A stretch of DNA of 64,000 bases from Allofournierella massiliensis (GTDB taxonomy: Bacteria > Bacillota > Clostridia > Oscillospirales > Ruminococcaceae), in NCBI RefSeq assembly GCF_004345265.1, contig NZ_SLUM01000018.1, positions 1 through 64,000 on the forward strand, read 5' to 3'. This document shows, piece by piece, positions 25,939 through 34,416 of this stretch. Positions within the stretch are counted from its first letter, which is position 1. The number at the start of each line of letters is the position of its first letter. Below the pieces are notes generated by a model. The model was not told where the DNA came from, ran no database searches, and saw only the letters and a program-made list of their open reading frames with translations. Made by a program: the position numbers and the translations under genes.

Positions 25939-28089
25939 ATGGATTTTGCAAAGATTCTTGCCGGGGAGCTGAACGTCCCCGAGCAGTATGTTTCGGCGGC
26001 CATCCGCCTGATCGACGAGGGCAACACCATTCCCTTCATTGCCCGTTACCGCAAGGAGGCCACCAACGCCATGGACGACCAGGTGCTGCGCCAGCTGGCC
26101 GACCGGCTGGAGTACCTGCGCGGTCTGGAAAAGCGCAAGGGCGAGGTGGCGGCCACCATTGAAGAGCTGGGCGCCATGACGCCGGAGCTGAAAAAGGCGC
26201 TGGACGCCGCCAAAACGCTGGCCGAGGTGGAGGACATCTACCGGCCCTACAAGCCCAAGCGCAAGACCCGGGCCAGCGTGGCCAAGGCCCGTGGGCTGGA
26301 GCCGCTGGCCCAGGCCATCTTCGCCCAGAAGCCGGGCCTGGATGTGAACGCCGAGGCGGCAAAGTACATCAATGACGAGGTGCCGGACGCCGAGGCTGCA
26401 CTGGCCGGTGCGCGGGACATCATCGCCGAGCAGGTGAGCGACGACGCGGCCCTGCGGGCCCAGCTGCGCCGCTTCTACCAGACCTTCGGCCTTGTGAAGA
26501 GCAGGGCTGCAAAGGAAGAGGACAGCGTCTACGCCGGGTACTACGATTTCAGCCAGGCGGTGAATAAGATCGCCGGTCACCGGGTGCTGGCGCTGGATCG
26601 TGGCGAGCGGGAAGGCTTTTTGAAGGTGACTGTGGAGGTGGACGCGGAAAAGGCCGTGGGCGGCATCCGCCGCATGTTTGTGAAGGCGGGCGGCGGCCCC
26701 AGCGCGGCTCAGGTGAGCGCCGCGGTGGAGGACGCCTACACCCGGCTGATCCATCCCAGTCTGGAGCGTGAGGTGCGCTCCAATCTGTCGGAGGAAGCCG
26801 CCGAGGGCGCCATTCAGGTGTTTGGCGAAAATCTGCGCCAGCTGCTTCTGCAGCCGCCCATCAAGGGCAAAGTGGCCCTTGGCATGGACCCGGGCTACCG
26901 CATGGGCTGCAAGCTGGCGGTGGTGGACGAAACCGGCAAGGTGCTGGATACCGCGGTGGTCTACCCGGTGCCTGAGTTCAAAAAGGTGGAGCAGGCCAAG
27001 GCAAAGGTGAAGGATCTGATCCGCCGCCACCATGTGCAGATCATTGCCATCGGCAACGGCACTGCCGGCAAGGAGACCGAGATCTTTGCCGCCGAGGTCA
27101 TCCGGGAGCTGGGCGGCGGTGTGCAGTATATGGTGGTCAGCGAGGCAGGGGCCAGCGTTTACTCCGCCAGCAAGCTGGCCGCCGAGGAGTTCCCCCAGTT
27201 CGACGTGAACCTGCGCAGCGCGGTGAGCATCGCCCGCCGCCTGCAGGATCCGCTGGCCGAGCTGGTGAAGATCGACCCCAAGGCCGTGGGTGTGGGCCAG
27301 TATCAGCACGATATGCCCCAGAAGCGGCTGAACGAAACGCTGGACGGCGTGGTGGAGGACTGCGTGAACAGCGTGGGCGTGGACCTGAACACCGCCAGCG
27401 CCCCGCTGCTGGCCCGTGTGGCGGGCCTGAGCGCCTCCACCGCCAAAAACGTGGTGACATGGCGGGAGGAGAACGGCGCGTTTGCCAGCCGTGCCCAGCT
27501 GAAAAAGGTGAAGGGCCTTGGCCCCAAGGCCTTTGAGCAGTGCGCGGGCTTCCTGCGCATTCCCGGGGCGAAAAAGGCGCTGGACGGCACCGCCGTCCAC
27601 CCGGAAAGCTACCCGGCGGCGGAAAAGCTGCTGAGCCTGTGCGGCTTTGCGGATAAGGACATCGGCACCGAGGCCATTCAGGCCCTGCCCAAAAAGGCGA
27701 AGGAGATCGGCTTTGCCACCCTGTGCGCCGAGACCGGTGCGGGCGAGCCCACCCTGAAGGACATCATCGCCGAGCTGCTGCGTCCCGGGCGGGACATGCG
27801 GGACGAGCTGCCCGCGCCCATGCTGCGCAGCGACGTGATGAGCCTGGAGGACTTAAAGCCCGGCATGGAGCTGATGGGCACCGTGCGCAACGTGATCGAC
27901 TTCGGCGCCTTTGTGGACATCGGCGTTCATCAGGACGGTCTGGTGCACATCAGCCAGCTGAGCGACAAGTTCATCAAGCATCCCAGCCAGGCGGTGAAGG
28001 TGGGCGACGTGGTCAAGGTGAAGATCCTGGACGTGGACCAGAAGAAAAAGCGCATCAGCCTGACCATGAAGGGGCTGAACAAGCAGTAA
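25939..28089 (+). CDS. tex: Tex-family RNA-binding transcription accessory protein
   Basis: The 716-residue protein has the full Tex architecture: an N-terminal helical domain, a YqgF/RNase-H-like domain starting near residue 310 (GMDPGYRMGCKLAVVD), helix-hairpin-helix motifs (NTASAPLLARVAGL), and a C-terminal S1 RNA-binding domain (GTVRNVIDFGAFVDIG). Tex is related to eukaryotic Spt6 and affects transcription and gene expression; the molecular role is not settled. It starts 9 bases after AGGAG and is followed within 28 bases by a ModE-like regulator on the same strand. Confidence 0.96.
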   Translation: MDFAKILAGELNVPEQYVSAAIRLIDEGNTIPFIARYRKEATNAMDDQVLRQLADRLEYLRGLEKRKGEVAATIEELGAMTPELKKALDAAKTLAEVEDIYRPYKPKRKTRASVAKARGLEPLAQAIFAQKPGLDVNAEAAKYINDEVPDAEAALAGARDIIAEQVSDDAALRAQLRRFYQTFGLVKSRAAKEEDSVYAGYYDFSQAVNKIAGHRVLALDRGEREGFLKVTVEVDAEKAVGGIRRMFVKAGGGPSAAQVSAAVEDAYTRLIHPSLEREVRSNLSEEAAEGAIQVFGENLRQLLLQPPIKGKVALGMDPGYRMGCKLAVVDETGKVLDTAVVYPVPEFKKVEQAKAKVKDLIRRHHVQIIAIGNGTAGKETEIFAAEVIRELGGGVQYMVVSEAGASVYSASKLAAEEFPQFDVNLRSAVSIARRLQDPLAELVKIDPKAVGVGQYQHDMPQKRLNETLDGVVEDCVNSVGVDLNTASAPLLARVAGLSASTAKNVVTWREENGAFASRAQLKKVKGLGPKAFEQCAGFLRIPGAKKALDGTAVHPESYPAAEKLLSLCGFADKDIGTEAIQALPKKAKEIGFATLCAETGAGEPTLKDIIAELLRPGRDMRDELPAPMLRSDVMSLEDLKPGMELMGTVRNVIDFGAFVDIGVHQDGLVHISQLSDKFIKHPSQAVKVGDVVKVKILDVDQKKKRISLTMKGLNKQ

Positions 28090-28117
28090 TGCAAACCGGA
28101 AAAGGGAGGAAACGGCC

Positions 28118-28495
28118 ATGCAGGTAAAATTCAGCGTGTATTTCTGCAGCGAGGAGGGCGAGCGCTTTTTCGGCGCGGGGCCCTGTGAGCTGCTGCTGGC
28201 GGTGGAGCGGCTGGGCAGCCTGCGGGCTGCCGCCCACGAGATGGGTATGGCCTACACCAAGGCCTTCTCCATGATCAAGCGGGCGGAAAAGGAGTTCGGC
28301 TTTGCCATGACCCAGCGCACCATTGGCGGCAAGGGGGGCGGCGGCAGCACCCTCACTCCTCAGGCGCAGGAGCTGCTCATGCGCTATCAGGCCTACCGTA
28401 CCGCCTGCGGCCAGAGCGCACAGGATCTGTACAACACCTATTTTTCCACCTTCCACCCGGTGCGGGATCTTCCGCCGGAGAAAAACCGGGAATAA
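28118..28495 (+). CDS. ModE N-terminal-type winged-helix regulator
   Basis: The 125-residue protein is a single LysR-like winged helix of the ModE N-terminal kind. The pattern is GPCELLLAVERLGSLRAAA, then MGMAYTKAFSMIKRAE, and a glycine-rich wing GGKGGGGSTLT. It has no molbindin (TOBE) domain, so molybdate sensing is not shown. Short proteins of this type often sit near molybdate or molybdoenzyme genes; here the neighbours are tex and a TSUP transporter. An XdhC protein and selenium genes elsewhere in the window make a molybdoenzyme link plausible but unproven. GGGAGG lies ahead of the ATG. Confidence 0.8.
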   Translation: MQVKFSVYFCSEEGERFFGAGPCELLLAVERLGSLRAAAHEMGMAYTKAFSMIKRAEKEFGFAMTQRTIGGKGGGGSTLTPQAQELLMRYQAYRTACGQSAQDLYNTYFSTFHPVRDLPPEKNRE

Positions 28496-28500
28496 ACAGC

Positions 28501-28546
28501 AAAAAAGCCGCGGAGCATTCCAAACGAATGCCCCGCGGCTTTTTTC
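28501..28546. terminator. bidirectional terminator
   Basis: A long stem with one mismatch (28501-28520 with 28526-28546), A-tract on the left and T-tract on the right, lies between the ModE-like gene (+) and the TSUP transporter (-). Confidence 0.9.
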
Positions 28547-28557
28547 TGCCGCAAAGG

Positions 28558-29325
28558 CTACAGGTAGTGCACCGCGATCATGATCACGCCCAGCACGGTG
28601 AGCACTGCGCCGGTGGCCCGGTTGAGCACCACAGGGCTTGCCCGGTTGGCGAAACGGGCGGCAATGAGCGCCCACACCAGTGTAAACAGCATGCACAGCA
28701 CCAGCACAAAAACATCCGGTGTGCCGCCGATGGCGAAGTGGGAAACCGCGCCGGTGAGGGCGGTGAAGGTCATGATGAACACGCTGGTGCCCACCGCGGT
28801 TTTCAGCTCGTAGCCAAGCACACTGGTGAGGATGAGCAGCATCATCAAACCGCCGCCTGCGCCCACAAAGCCGCAGATGAAGCCGATCACCACGCCGCAG
28901 CCCAGCGATTGCAGGCAGCTTACCAGCGGCGAAAGCCCGGCCCGCTTTTCCTTGGTGGTGGTCACCGGCAGCACGATGAATTTCAGGCCCAGGAACAATG
29001 TCATGAACAGAGAGAAGCCGCCCATGGTCTGGCTGGGCATCAGGCTGGCAGCCCAGCTGCCCACCATGGTGAACACCAGCACGGCGGCCATCATCACCAG
29101 CCCGCCCCGGATGTCCAGATTTTTGTTTTTTCCATAGGTAATGGCGGAAGCGGCGCTGGCCAGCACGTCGCTGGCTAGGGCGATGCCCACCGCCAGGTAG
29201 GGATCCATGTGCAGGAAGGTGATGAGCATGGGGCTGATCACCGCGGCGGCGCTCATGCCGGCGAATCCGGTGCCCAGGCCCGCGCCCATCCCCGCGAAAA
29301 AGCATACGATCAGGGTCAAAAGCAT
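28558..29325 (-). CDS. TSUP (TauE/SafE) family transporter
   Basis: The 255-residue membrane protein has seven to eight helices in two repeats, with the family Gly/Pro-rich motifs GTGFAGMSAAAVISP and GFVGAGGGLMM. TSUP proteins move organic or inorganic sulfur compounds or sulfonates, some as exporters. The substrate cannot be told from sequence. The ATG at 29325 follows GAGG by 12 bases. It is transcribed alone toward the shared terminator. Its place beside a ModE-like regulator could point to an oxyanion, which is inference only. Confidence 0.85.
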   Translation of the reverse strand: MLLTLIVCFFAGMGAGLGTGFAGMSAAAVISPMLITFLHMDPYLAVGIALASDVLASAASAITYGKNKNLDIRGGLVMMAAVLVFTMVGSWAASLMPSQTMGGFSLFMTLFLGLKFIVLPVTTTKEKRAGLSPLVSCLQSLGCGVVIGFICGFVGAGGGLMMLLILTSVLGYELKTAVGTSVFIMTFTALTGAVSHFAIGGTPDVFVLVLCMLFTLVWALIAARFANRASPVVLNRATGAVLTVLGVIMIAVHYL

Positions 29326-29403
29326 CTTGTTATCGGCCTCACTTTGCTCAGAAAATCGTAAAAAACAGCATAGCGCAAAAACGCGAAAAAACTGTGAAAA
29401 TTC

Positions 29404-29437
29404 AAAAAAAGCCCGGCCTTCCAGAATGGAAGGCCGG
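29404..29437 (-). terminator. asnA terminator
   Basis: A perfect 11-bp stem (29413-29423 with 29427-29437), followed on the minus strand by seven Ts (complement of 29404-29410). Confidence 0.9.
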
Positions 29438-29460
29438 AAATCCGTAACATCAGAAAAATA

Positions 29461-30468
29461 TCACAGCAGCGGAACACCGGCAGCGCGGCAGGCGGCGCGG
29501 GTTTCGTCGTCCCACAGGCTCACCTGCACCTCGCCCACATGTACCTTGCCCAGCAGCAGCATGCACAAACGGCTCTGGCCGATGCCGCCGCCGATGGTCA
29601 GGGGCAGCTCGCCCGCCAGCAGCATCTTGTGGAAGGGCAGTTCGCGGCGGTCGTCGCAGCCGGCCTCGGTGAGCTGCCGGTCCAGCGCGGCCGGGTCCAC
29701 ACGGATGCCCATGCTGCTGATCTCGATGGCCTGGCCCAGAGGCTCGTGCCAGAACAGCAGATCGCCGTTCAGGGTCCAGTCGTCGTAGTCGGGGGCGCGG
29801 CCGTCGTGGGGCTTGCCACTCTTCAGCTTGCCGCCGATCTGCATGATGAAAATGGTGCGGTGCTCTTTGGCAAAGGCGTTCTCCCGCTCCTTGGGGGAAA
29901 GCCCGGGGTACAGATCCTCCAGCTCCTGGCTGGTCACAAAGGTGACCTCCCGGCACAGGCTGGTGTTCAGGTCTGCAAACTGCCATTTCAGCTCGTCCAG
30001 TGTGGAGCTGATGGCGTACACGATGTTCTGCACCGTGTGCTTGAGAAATTCCGGGGTGCGGTCCTGAGCAGTGATCACCTTTTCCCAGTCCCACTGGTCC
30101 ACATAGATGGAATGCAGGTTATCCATTTCCTCATCCCGGCGGATGGCGTTCATGTCGGTCACCAGGCCGTTGCCCACCCGGAACCCGTACTGATGCAGGG
30201 CCAGCCGCTTCCACTTGGCCAGGCTGTGCACCACCTGGGCGCTGGAGCCGGTGGCGGGCACGTCGAAGCTGACCGGGCGCTCCACGCCGTTCAGGTCGTC
30301 GTTCAGGCCGGTGGCCGGATCCACGAACAGGGGCGCGGTGACCCGCTTCAGGTGCAGTGCGGCGCAGAGCTTCACCTCGAAGATCTGCTTGATCAGGCCG
30401 ATGGCCTTCTGGGTGTCGTAAAGGCCCAGGCAGGGGATGTAGCCGCCGGGCAGTACGGTCTTGTTCAT
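29461..30468 (-). CDS. asnA: aspartate-ammonia ligase (asparagine synthetase A)
   Basis: AsnA makes asparagine from aspartate, ammonia and ATP. The 335-residue length and class II synthetase-like fold are typical. Visible blocks are VTAPLFVD, QWDWEKVI, YAISSTLDELKWQF and the C-terminal motif GGGIGQSRLCML. The presence of an ammonia-dependent enzyme fits an anaerobe living with free ammonia. It begins 5 bases after the stop of the CorC/HlyC-type gene upstream on the same strand, so the two are almost certainly one transcript ending at the hairpin at 29404-29437. Confidence 0.97.
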   Translation of the reverse strand: MNKTVLPGGYIPCLGLYDTQKAIGLIKQIFEVKLCAALHLKRVTAPLFVDPATGLNDDLNGVERPVSFDVPATGSSAQVVHSLAKWKRLALHQYGFRVGNGLVTDMNAIRRDEEMDNLHSIYVDQWDWEKVITAQDRTPEFLKHTVQNIVYAISSTLDELKWQFADLNTSLCREVTFVTSQELEDLYPGLSPKERENAFAKEHRTIFIMQIGGKLKSGKPHDGRAPDYDDWTLNGDLLFWHEPLGQAIEISSMGIRVDPAALDRQLTEAGCDDRRELPFHKMLLAGELPLTIGGGIGQSRLCMLLLGKVHVGEVQVSLWDDETRAACRAAGVPLL

Positions 30469-30473
30469 TGGTC

Positions 30474-31748
30474 TTATTCCTCCTCGGGCTTGGGTTCAAT
30501 GCGCACCAGCAGGCTGAGAATGCGCTTGTCCTCCACCTTTTCCACCGTGACATGCAGGTTCTGGAACTCGAAGCTCTCGCCGGGTTCGGGAATGTGCTCC
30601 AGGCACTCCAGAGCCCAGCCGGCCACGCTGGAATAGTCGCTGTCGAAATCCTTGATCTTCAGGTCCAGCTCGTCGAACAGATCGTCGATGTTCACCTCGC
30701 CGGCCACCCGGTACAGGTTCTCCTCCAGCTTCTGGATGGGAGTCTCCTCCACCTCGTCGGTCTCGTCGAAGATCTCGCCCACCAGCTCCTCCAGCACGTC
30801 CTCCATGGTCACAAGGCCCAGTGTTCCGCCGTAGTCGTCGGTCACAATGGCCATGTGCTGCTTTTTGCGGCGCAGCTCGGCCAGCAGATCATTGATGTGC
30901 TTGGTGCGGTACACGAAGGGAATGTCGCGGCAGAGTTCCCGCACGTTCACGGGTTTATTCTGCGCCAGGCAGCTGAACAGATCCCGGGTGTGGAGCATGC
31001 CGATGATGTGATCGATGTCGTTTTCATACACCGGAATGCGGGTGTAGCTGTTGGCCAGCACGGTGGCGATGATCTGATCCACCGGGTCATTCACGTCCAC
31101 AGCCAGCATATCCACGCGGGGAATCAGAATCTCCTGCACGGTAATATCGTCGAAGTCGATGACCGATTGGATGATGTCGGTCTCCTGACTGTCCAGCACG
31201 CCTTCTTCCTCCACCGTATCGATGATGGTTTTCAGCTCATCCTCGGTCACGCTGGGCTGGTCGTCCGCTGCCTTGCGGCCGAAGGCCAGCTTTTTCAGCA
31301 GCACAAAGAACAGCACCAGCGGGGTGAACAGCTTGCGCAGCAGGTCAATGATGCCTGCCACCCGGATGGCGATGGCCTCCGCGTGCTCCTTGGCAAGGCT
31401 CTTGGGCAGAATCTCGCCGAAGATCAGCACCAGCAGGGTCATTACCACGGTGGAAACCATGGGGCCCCACTGCTGGCCCACAATGGCAACTGCCATCACG
31501 GTGCCCAGCGAGGAGCTGGCCATGTTCACGATATTGTTACCGATCAGAATGGTGGAGATGGTCTTGTCGTAGTCGTCGGCAATTTTCAGCGCCAGAGCCG
31601 CGCCCTTGTCGCCGCTTTCGGCGCGGTTGCGCATGCGGATGCGGTTGAAGGAGGAAAGCGCGGTTTCGCTGCCGGAGAAAAACGCCGAACCGGCAACCAG
31701 AAGAAGAATGAACAGGTACATACTAGGGCCAGGAGTATCCAAAAACAA
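30474..31748 (-). CDS. CNNM/CorC/HlyC-type transporter with CBS pair
   Basis: The 424-residue protein has an N-terminal CNNM domain with four membrane helices (SAFFSGSETALSS near the start is the signature). It continues with a tandem CBS domain (PRVDMLAVDV, YTRIPVYEND, DDYGGTLGLVTMEDVLEE) and a C-terminal CorC_HlyC domain. Relatives such as MpfA and CorB export or exchange magnesium and other divalent ions; CBS domains bind ATP-Mg. The TTG at 31748 was chosen because AAAGG lies about 8 bases upstream; the internal ATG at 31721 has no ribosome site. It leads the operon with asnA. Confidence 0.9.
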   Translation of the reverse strand: MFLDTPGPSMYLFILLLVAGSAFFSGSETALSSFNRIRMRNRAESGDKGAALALKIADDYDKTISTILIGNNIVNMASSSLGTVMAVAIVGQQWGPMVSTVVMTLLVLIFGEILPKSLAKEHAEAIAIRVAGIIDLLRKLFTPLVLFFVLLKKLAFGRKAADDQPSVTEDELKTIIDTVEEEGVLDSQETDIIQSVIDFDDITVQEILIPRVDMLAVDVNDPVDQIIATVLANSYTRIPVYENDIDHIIGMLHTRDLFSCLAQNKPVNVRELCRDIPFVYRTKHINDLLAELRRKKQHMAIVTDDYGGTLGLVTMEDVLEELVGEIFDETDEVEETPIQKLEENLYRVAGEVNIDDLFDELDLKIKDFDSDYSSVAGWALECLEHIPEPGESFEFQNLHVTVEKVEDKRILSLLVRIEPKPEEE

Positions 31749-31819
31749 TCACGAACCTTTCTGAATTTCACATGTAGTTTATCGAATGCAGCCCCCGCAT
31801 CAGGGGCAGGGGTTACCTT

Positions 31820-31847
31820 ATTATATATAACAGAACATGGCCGTCAA
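31820..31847 (-). promoter_or_regulatory. promoter of the CNNM/CBS-asnA operon
   Basis: Minus-strand TTGACG (31842-31847), a 16-base spacer and TATAAT (31820-31825). The leader of about 65 bases contains a C-rich hairpin (about 31788-31812). Confidence 0.75.
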
Positions 31848-32028
31848 TGCAACAAAAATATGGCGGATGCTGGTGCCGGAGGACAAGGTGTTTTTGCCTG
31901 AGGGACAAAGGAATATGGATAAATGTTTCCTAAGTGTGAATCAATCTCAATGTTAAAGACAAAAGTAACAAAAAGTAACTGAGGAAAACTGCGCTTTTGG
32001 TACATCGGGGAGAAACTTTTGAAAAGTG

Positions 32029-32057
32029 GCGACAAATGGATTATTCCGTGCTATAAT
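32029..32057 (+). promoter_or_regulatory. promoter of the HPr-like gene
   Basis: TATAAT (32052-32057) is preceded at 17 bases by GCGACA (32029-32034), a poor -35. The rest of the gap 31850-32028 shows no gene or clear signal. Confidence 0.6.
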
Positions 32058-32063
32058 GCCTAC

Positions 32064-32217
32064 CAAGGAGCAAGGGTGTGTTTGAGGGGCGGCTGTTTCG
32101 GCCATACTAAGCACATCGGTGTTTGCTCCGGAAGAAAACCGGAATGCCGCGCGCAGGGGAAAGGCGCGCCGCCGGGAAAAAACCAATTTATTTGATTTTT
32201 TGGGAGGCATGAGAACA
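32064..32217 (+). other. 155-base leader of the HPr-like gene
   Basis: No reading frame with a ribosome site is seen. GGAGCA near 32068 can pair with TGCTCC near 32125, closing a possible long stem-loop. A GC-rich hairpin (about 32150-32175) and an A/T-rich run precede GGGAGG at 32202-32207. No known riboswitch is recognised. Confidence 0.35.
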
Positions 32218-32439
32218 ATGATGAAAGAGATCAAGGTTTCCAGCTTCAAACAGGTTAAGGACATTGTAAGCGCCGCAGCTTCCTGCGAGTGCGAGCTGAA
32301 CGTGCAGGATCTGAAGGGCGTTATCGCCGATGCCAAGAGCATCTTGGGCCTGATGAATCTGGATTACAAGCACCCCGTCAAGCTGATGGGGGAGAACGCC
32401 GAGGAAGTAGAGCAGGTCTACAACGCGGTTGTTCAGTAA
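32218..32439 (+). CDS. HPr-fold protein lacking the phosphotransfer histidine (Crh-like)
   Basis: The 73-residue protein aligns with HPr over its whole length. It keeps the HPr regulatory serine region (DAKSILGLMNL, the Ser that HPr kinase modifies) and the C-terminal helix (AEEVEQVYNAVV). The N-terminal active loop, normally GLHARPA, reads AASCECELN and has no His. It therefore cannot take phosphate from enzyme I. Bacillus Crh shows the same combination and acts as a regulator through its phosphoserine. The start at 32218 is 10 bases after GGAGG; ATG codons at 32209 and 32221 are less well placed. A perfect terminator follows, so it is a single-gene unit. Confidence 0.75.
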   Translation: MMKEIKVSSFKQVKDIVSAAASCECELNVQDLKGVIADAKSILGLMNLDYKHPVKLMGENAEEVEQVYNAVVQ

Positions 32440-32461
32440 TCAAGCGCAAAACAAGGGAACG

Positions 32462-32498
32462 AAAGCCCGGCTGGTGCCAAGCACCAGCCGGGCTTTTC
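32462..32498 (+). terminator. terminator of the HPr-like gene
   Basis: A perfect 16-bp stem (32462-32477 with 32481-32496), 3-base loop and T-run. Confidence 0.9.
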
Positions 32499-32525
32499 CT
32501 TTGCCGGAAAGCGCCTTTTTCTTCA

Positions 32526-32697
32526 GGCAGCGCCGCACAATTCACGCCGCATGGCTCAGGCGGACGTATCGCGCCCAAAATTTCCGTGCGATTCACCCAA
32601 AATGCTCACAGGTCCACCAGGGATCGACTGCGCTTCCGGGTTGCTGTCATAAAAATTTTCCGGCGCGCTGCACCATCTGGAATTGTGCGGTATTGCC
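32526..32697 (-). repeat. 172-bp inverted-repeat element, copy A
   Basis: In minus orientation this copy aligns end to end with copies at 42516 and 46331. Its ends are GGCAATACCGCACAATT and the complement of AATTGTGCGGCGCTGCC. It is the most diverged full copy. It directly abuts the -35 box of the CotH promoter. No coding capacity for a transposase exists, so it is MITE-like. Confidence 0.8.
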
Positions 32698-32726
32698 TTT
32701 ACAGCCTCCGGGCGGCATGGTAAAAT
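32698..32726 (+). promoter_or_regulatory. promoter of the CotH-VTC-DUF4956 operon
   Basis: TTTACA (32698-32703), a 17-base spacer and TAAAAT (32721-32726). The -35 begins at the first base after repeat copy A. The -10 overlaps an in-frame ATG at 32725, which argues against that ATG as the start. Confidence 0.65.
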
Positions 32727-32769
32727 GAAAACAACTGTGACGCGAATATACGGGAAATGGGGCAATTTC

Positions 32770-34416
32770 TTGAAGAAAACAGTCAAATGGATCCTGGTCA
32801 TCTGCTGTTTGTGCGGACTGGCCGGGTTTTTGGCGTTCAGCGGCTGGCAGCAGTCCCGCCAACTGTTCGGGGCCCGGCTGGCCGGGCAGAGCCAGATCGA
32901 GCGCATTACCCAAACCGCCGCGCTGACCGCCGACGAATGCGCACTGTACTGGAACGGGGTGGAGCTTGCCTATAATCGGGAGCTGGGGGCCTATTGCCTG
33001 CCTCAGCCGCTGGAAGGCGAGCCCACCGGTACGCTCAGTGCCCAGTGGGGCAGCATCTATCTGCCGGACTGGCTGTGGCAGGAGGATGGCGCCGAGGCCA
33101 TCGCCAGCGGCAGCCCGCAGGCGGTGTATGTGAGCGATGGTAAGCAGTGGAAAAAACTGTATGTATACCGCAGCGGTATGCCGGTAATCGCCATCGACAG
33201 CCAGGTGCGGGTGAGTATCCCCCGCGACCGGGACGTGGTGGGCTACACCATGGGCCGCCTGCCGGTGGAAAACAACTACGGCAGCATCCGGGTGTTCTGG
33301 CCGGAGGGCAACCTGCGCCAGCAGGTGGTGAGCACCGGTGTGGAATGGCACTGGAGGGGCAACGCCAGCTATTTTGCGGACAAAAAGTCCTACCGGCTGA
33401 ATCTGCTGGACGAAAACGGCAACCCGGACGCCCAGGACCTGCTGGGTCTTGGCTCGGATGCGGACTGGATTCTCTTGAACCTGGCCACCGACGTGACCCG
33501 CGTGCGGGACAAGGTGGCAAACGATCTGTGGAATCAGATGAGCGCCACCTGGGAGTTTGACCCGGCAGGGGCTGTCTGCGAGTTCGTGGAGCTGTATCTG
33601 AACGACGAATACATGGGTGTATACCTGCTGTGCACCAACATCGACCGGGAGCTGCTGGATCTTCAGGGCGGCGACCGGCTGTACAAATACCGCCAGGCTA
33701 CCATGATTCAGGATGAGGACTTTGACCAGCTGGAGCAGGAGCAAAGCCTGGAATGGCTCAATAAGCTGGAGGTGGTCTGGCCCAAACTGTGGACCGAGGG
33801 CGTCTGGCAGGAAATGCGGGACTATGTGACCGCCTTCTACCGGCCCGAGAGCCATCCGGAGGCGGAAGAGCTGGAGCAGATGGTCAATGTGGACAACCTG
33901 ATCGATGTGGCCCTGTTCAAGCAGTTCACCTGCGCCATCGACAACTCCTACCAGAACCAGTATTATCTTTACCGCTCCGATGAAGGAAAAACCTATCGCA
34001 TCCCCTGGGATCTGAACTACACCTTCGGCGACACCCACGACGGCCTGTTTGAGCTGGATTTCTCCACGCTGGTGGTGCCGGACATGGAGCTGAACAAGCT
34101 CTATGAGGCGGACCCGGAGGGCACCGCCGAACGGGTGGCCAGCCGCTGGGCTGAGCTGCGCGAGACCGTGTTCGACTGGGATGCGGTGTATGAAGCCATG
34201 GAGAACGAGACCGACTATCTGGTTCGCAGCGGGGCCATGGGCAGGGACTGGGATCTCTGGGGGGCCGAAGGGGCCTATGCCAGCGGCCTTTCCGCCCACC
34301 GCACGCTGGATCTGGACGAGACCGACCAGCTGATGGAAAAGCGGCTGGAGTATCTGGATGAATATATGGCGGATTACCGGCCGGAAAGGGTGGAAGCGTT
34401 TGGATTACCGGAATGA
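32770..34416 (+). CDS. CotH kinase family protein, membrane-anchored
   Basis: This CotH-type protein (548 residues from the TTG at 32770) has one N-terminal membrane segment (VKWILVICCLCGLAGFLAF), with the rest outside. The CotH domain covers about residues 190-450: KKSYRLNL, LGLGSDADWILL, DPAGAVCEFVELYLNDEYMG, then the DNSYQNQYYLYR and WDLNYTFGD blocks that hold the catalytic and metal Asp residues. CotH in Bacillus is a protein kinase of spore coat proteins; relatives act on surface proteins. The TTG was preferred because the promoter -10 overlaps the ATG at 32725; that ATG remains possible. It starts a three-gene operon with VTC and DUF4956 proteins. Confidence 0.88.
   Translation: MKKTVKWILVICCLCGLAGFLAFSGWQQSRQLFGARLAGQSQIERITQTAALTADECALYWNGVELAYNRELGAYCLPQPLEGEPTGTLSAQWGSIYLPDWLWQEDGAEAIASGSPQAVYVSDGKQWKKLYVYRSGMPVIAIDSQVRVSIPRDRDVVGYTMGRLPVENNYGSIRVFWPEGNLRQQVVSTGVEWHWRGNASYFADKKSYRLNLLDENGNPDAQDLLGLGSDADWILLNLATDVTRVRDKVANDLWNQMSATWEFDPAGAVCEFVELYLNDEYMGVYLLCTNIDRELLDLQGGDRLYKYRQATMIQDEDFDQLEQEQSLEWLNKLEVVWPKLWTEGVWQEMRDYVTAFYRPESHPEAEELEQMVNVDNLIDVALFKQFTCAIDNSYQNQYYLYRSDEGKTYRIPWDLNYTFGDTHDGLFELDFSTLVVPDMELNKLYEADPEGTAERVASRWAELRETVFDWDAVYEAMENETDYLVRSGAMGRDWDLWGAEGAYASGLSAHRTLDLDETDQLMEKRLEYLDEYMADYRPERVEAFGLPE

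Noticed and set aside
32725-32727. ATG at 32725 as the start of the CotH gene
   Set aside because: It overlaps the TAAAAT -10 of a good promoter, and no ribosome site precedes it; the TTG at 32770 fits better, though not certainly.
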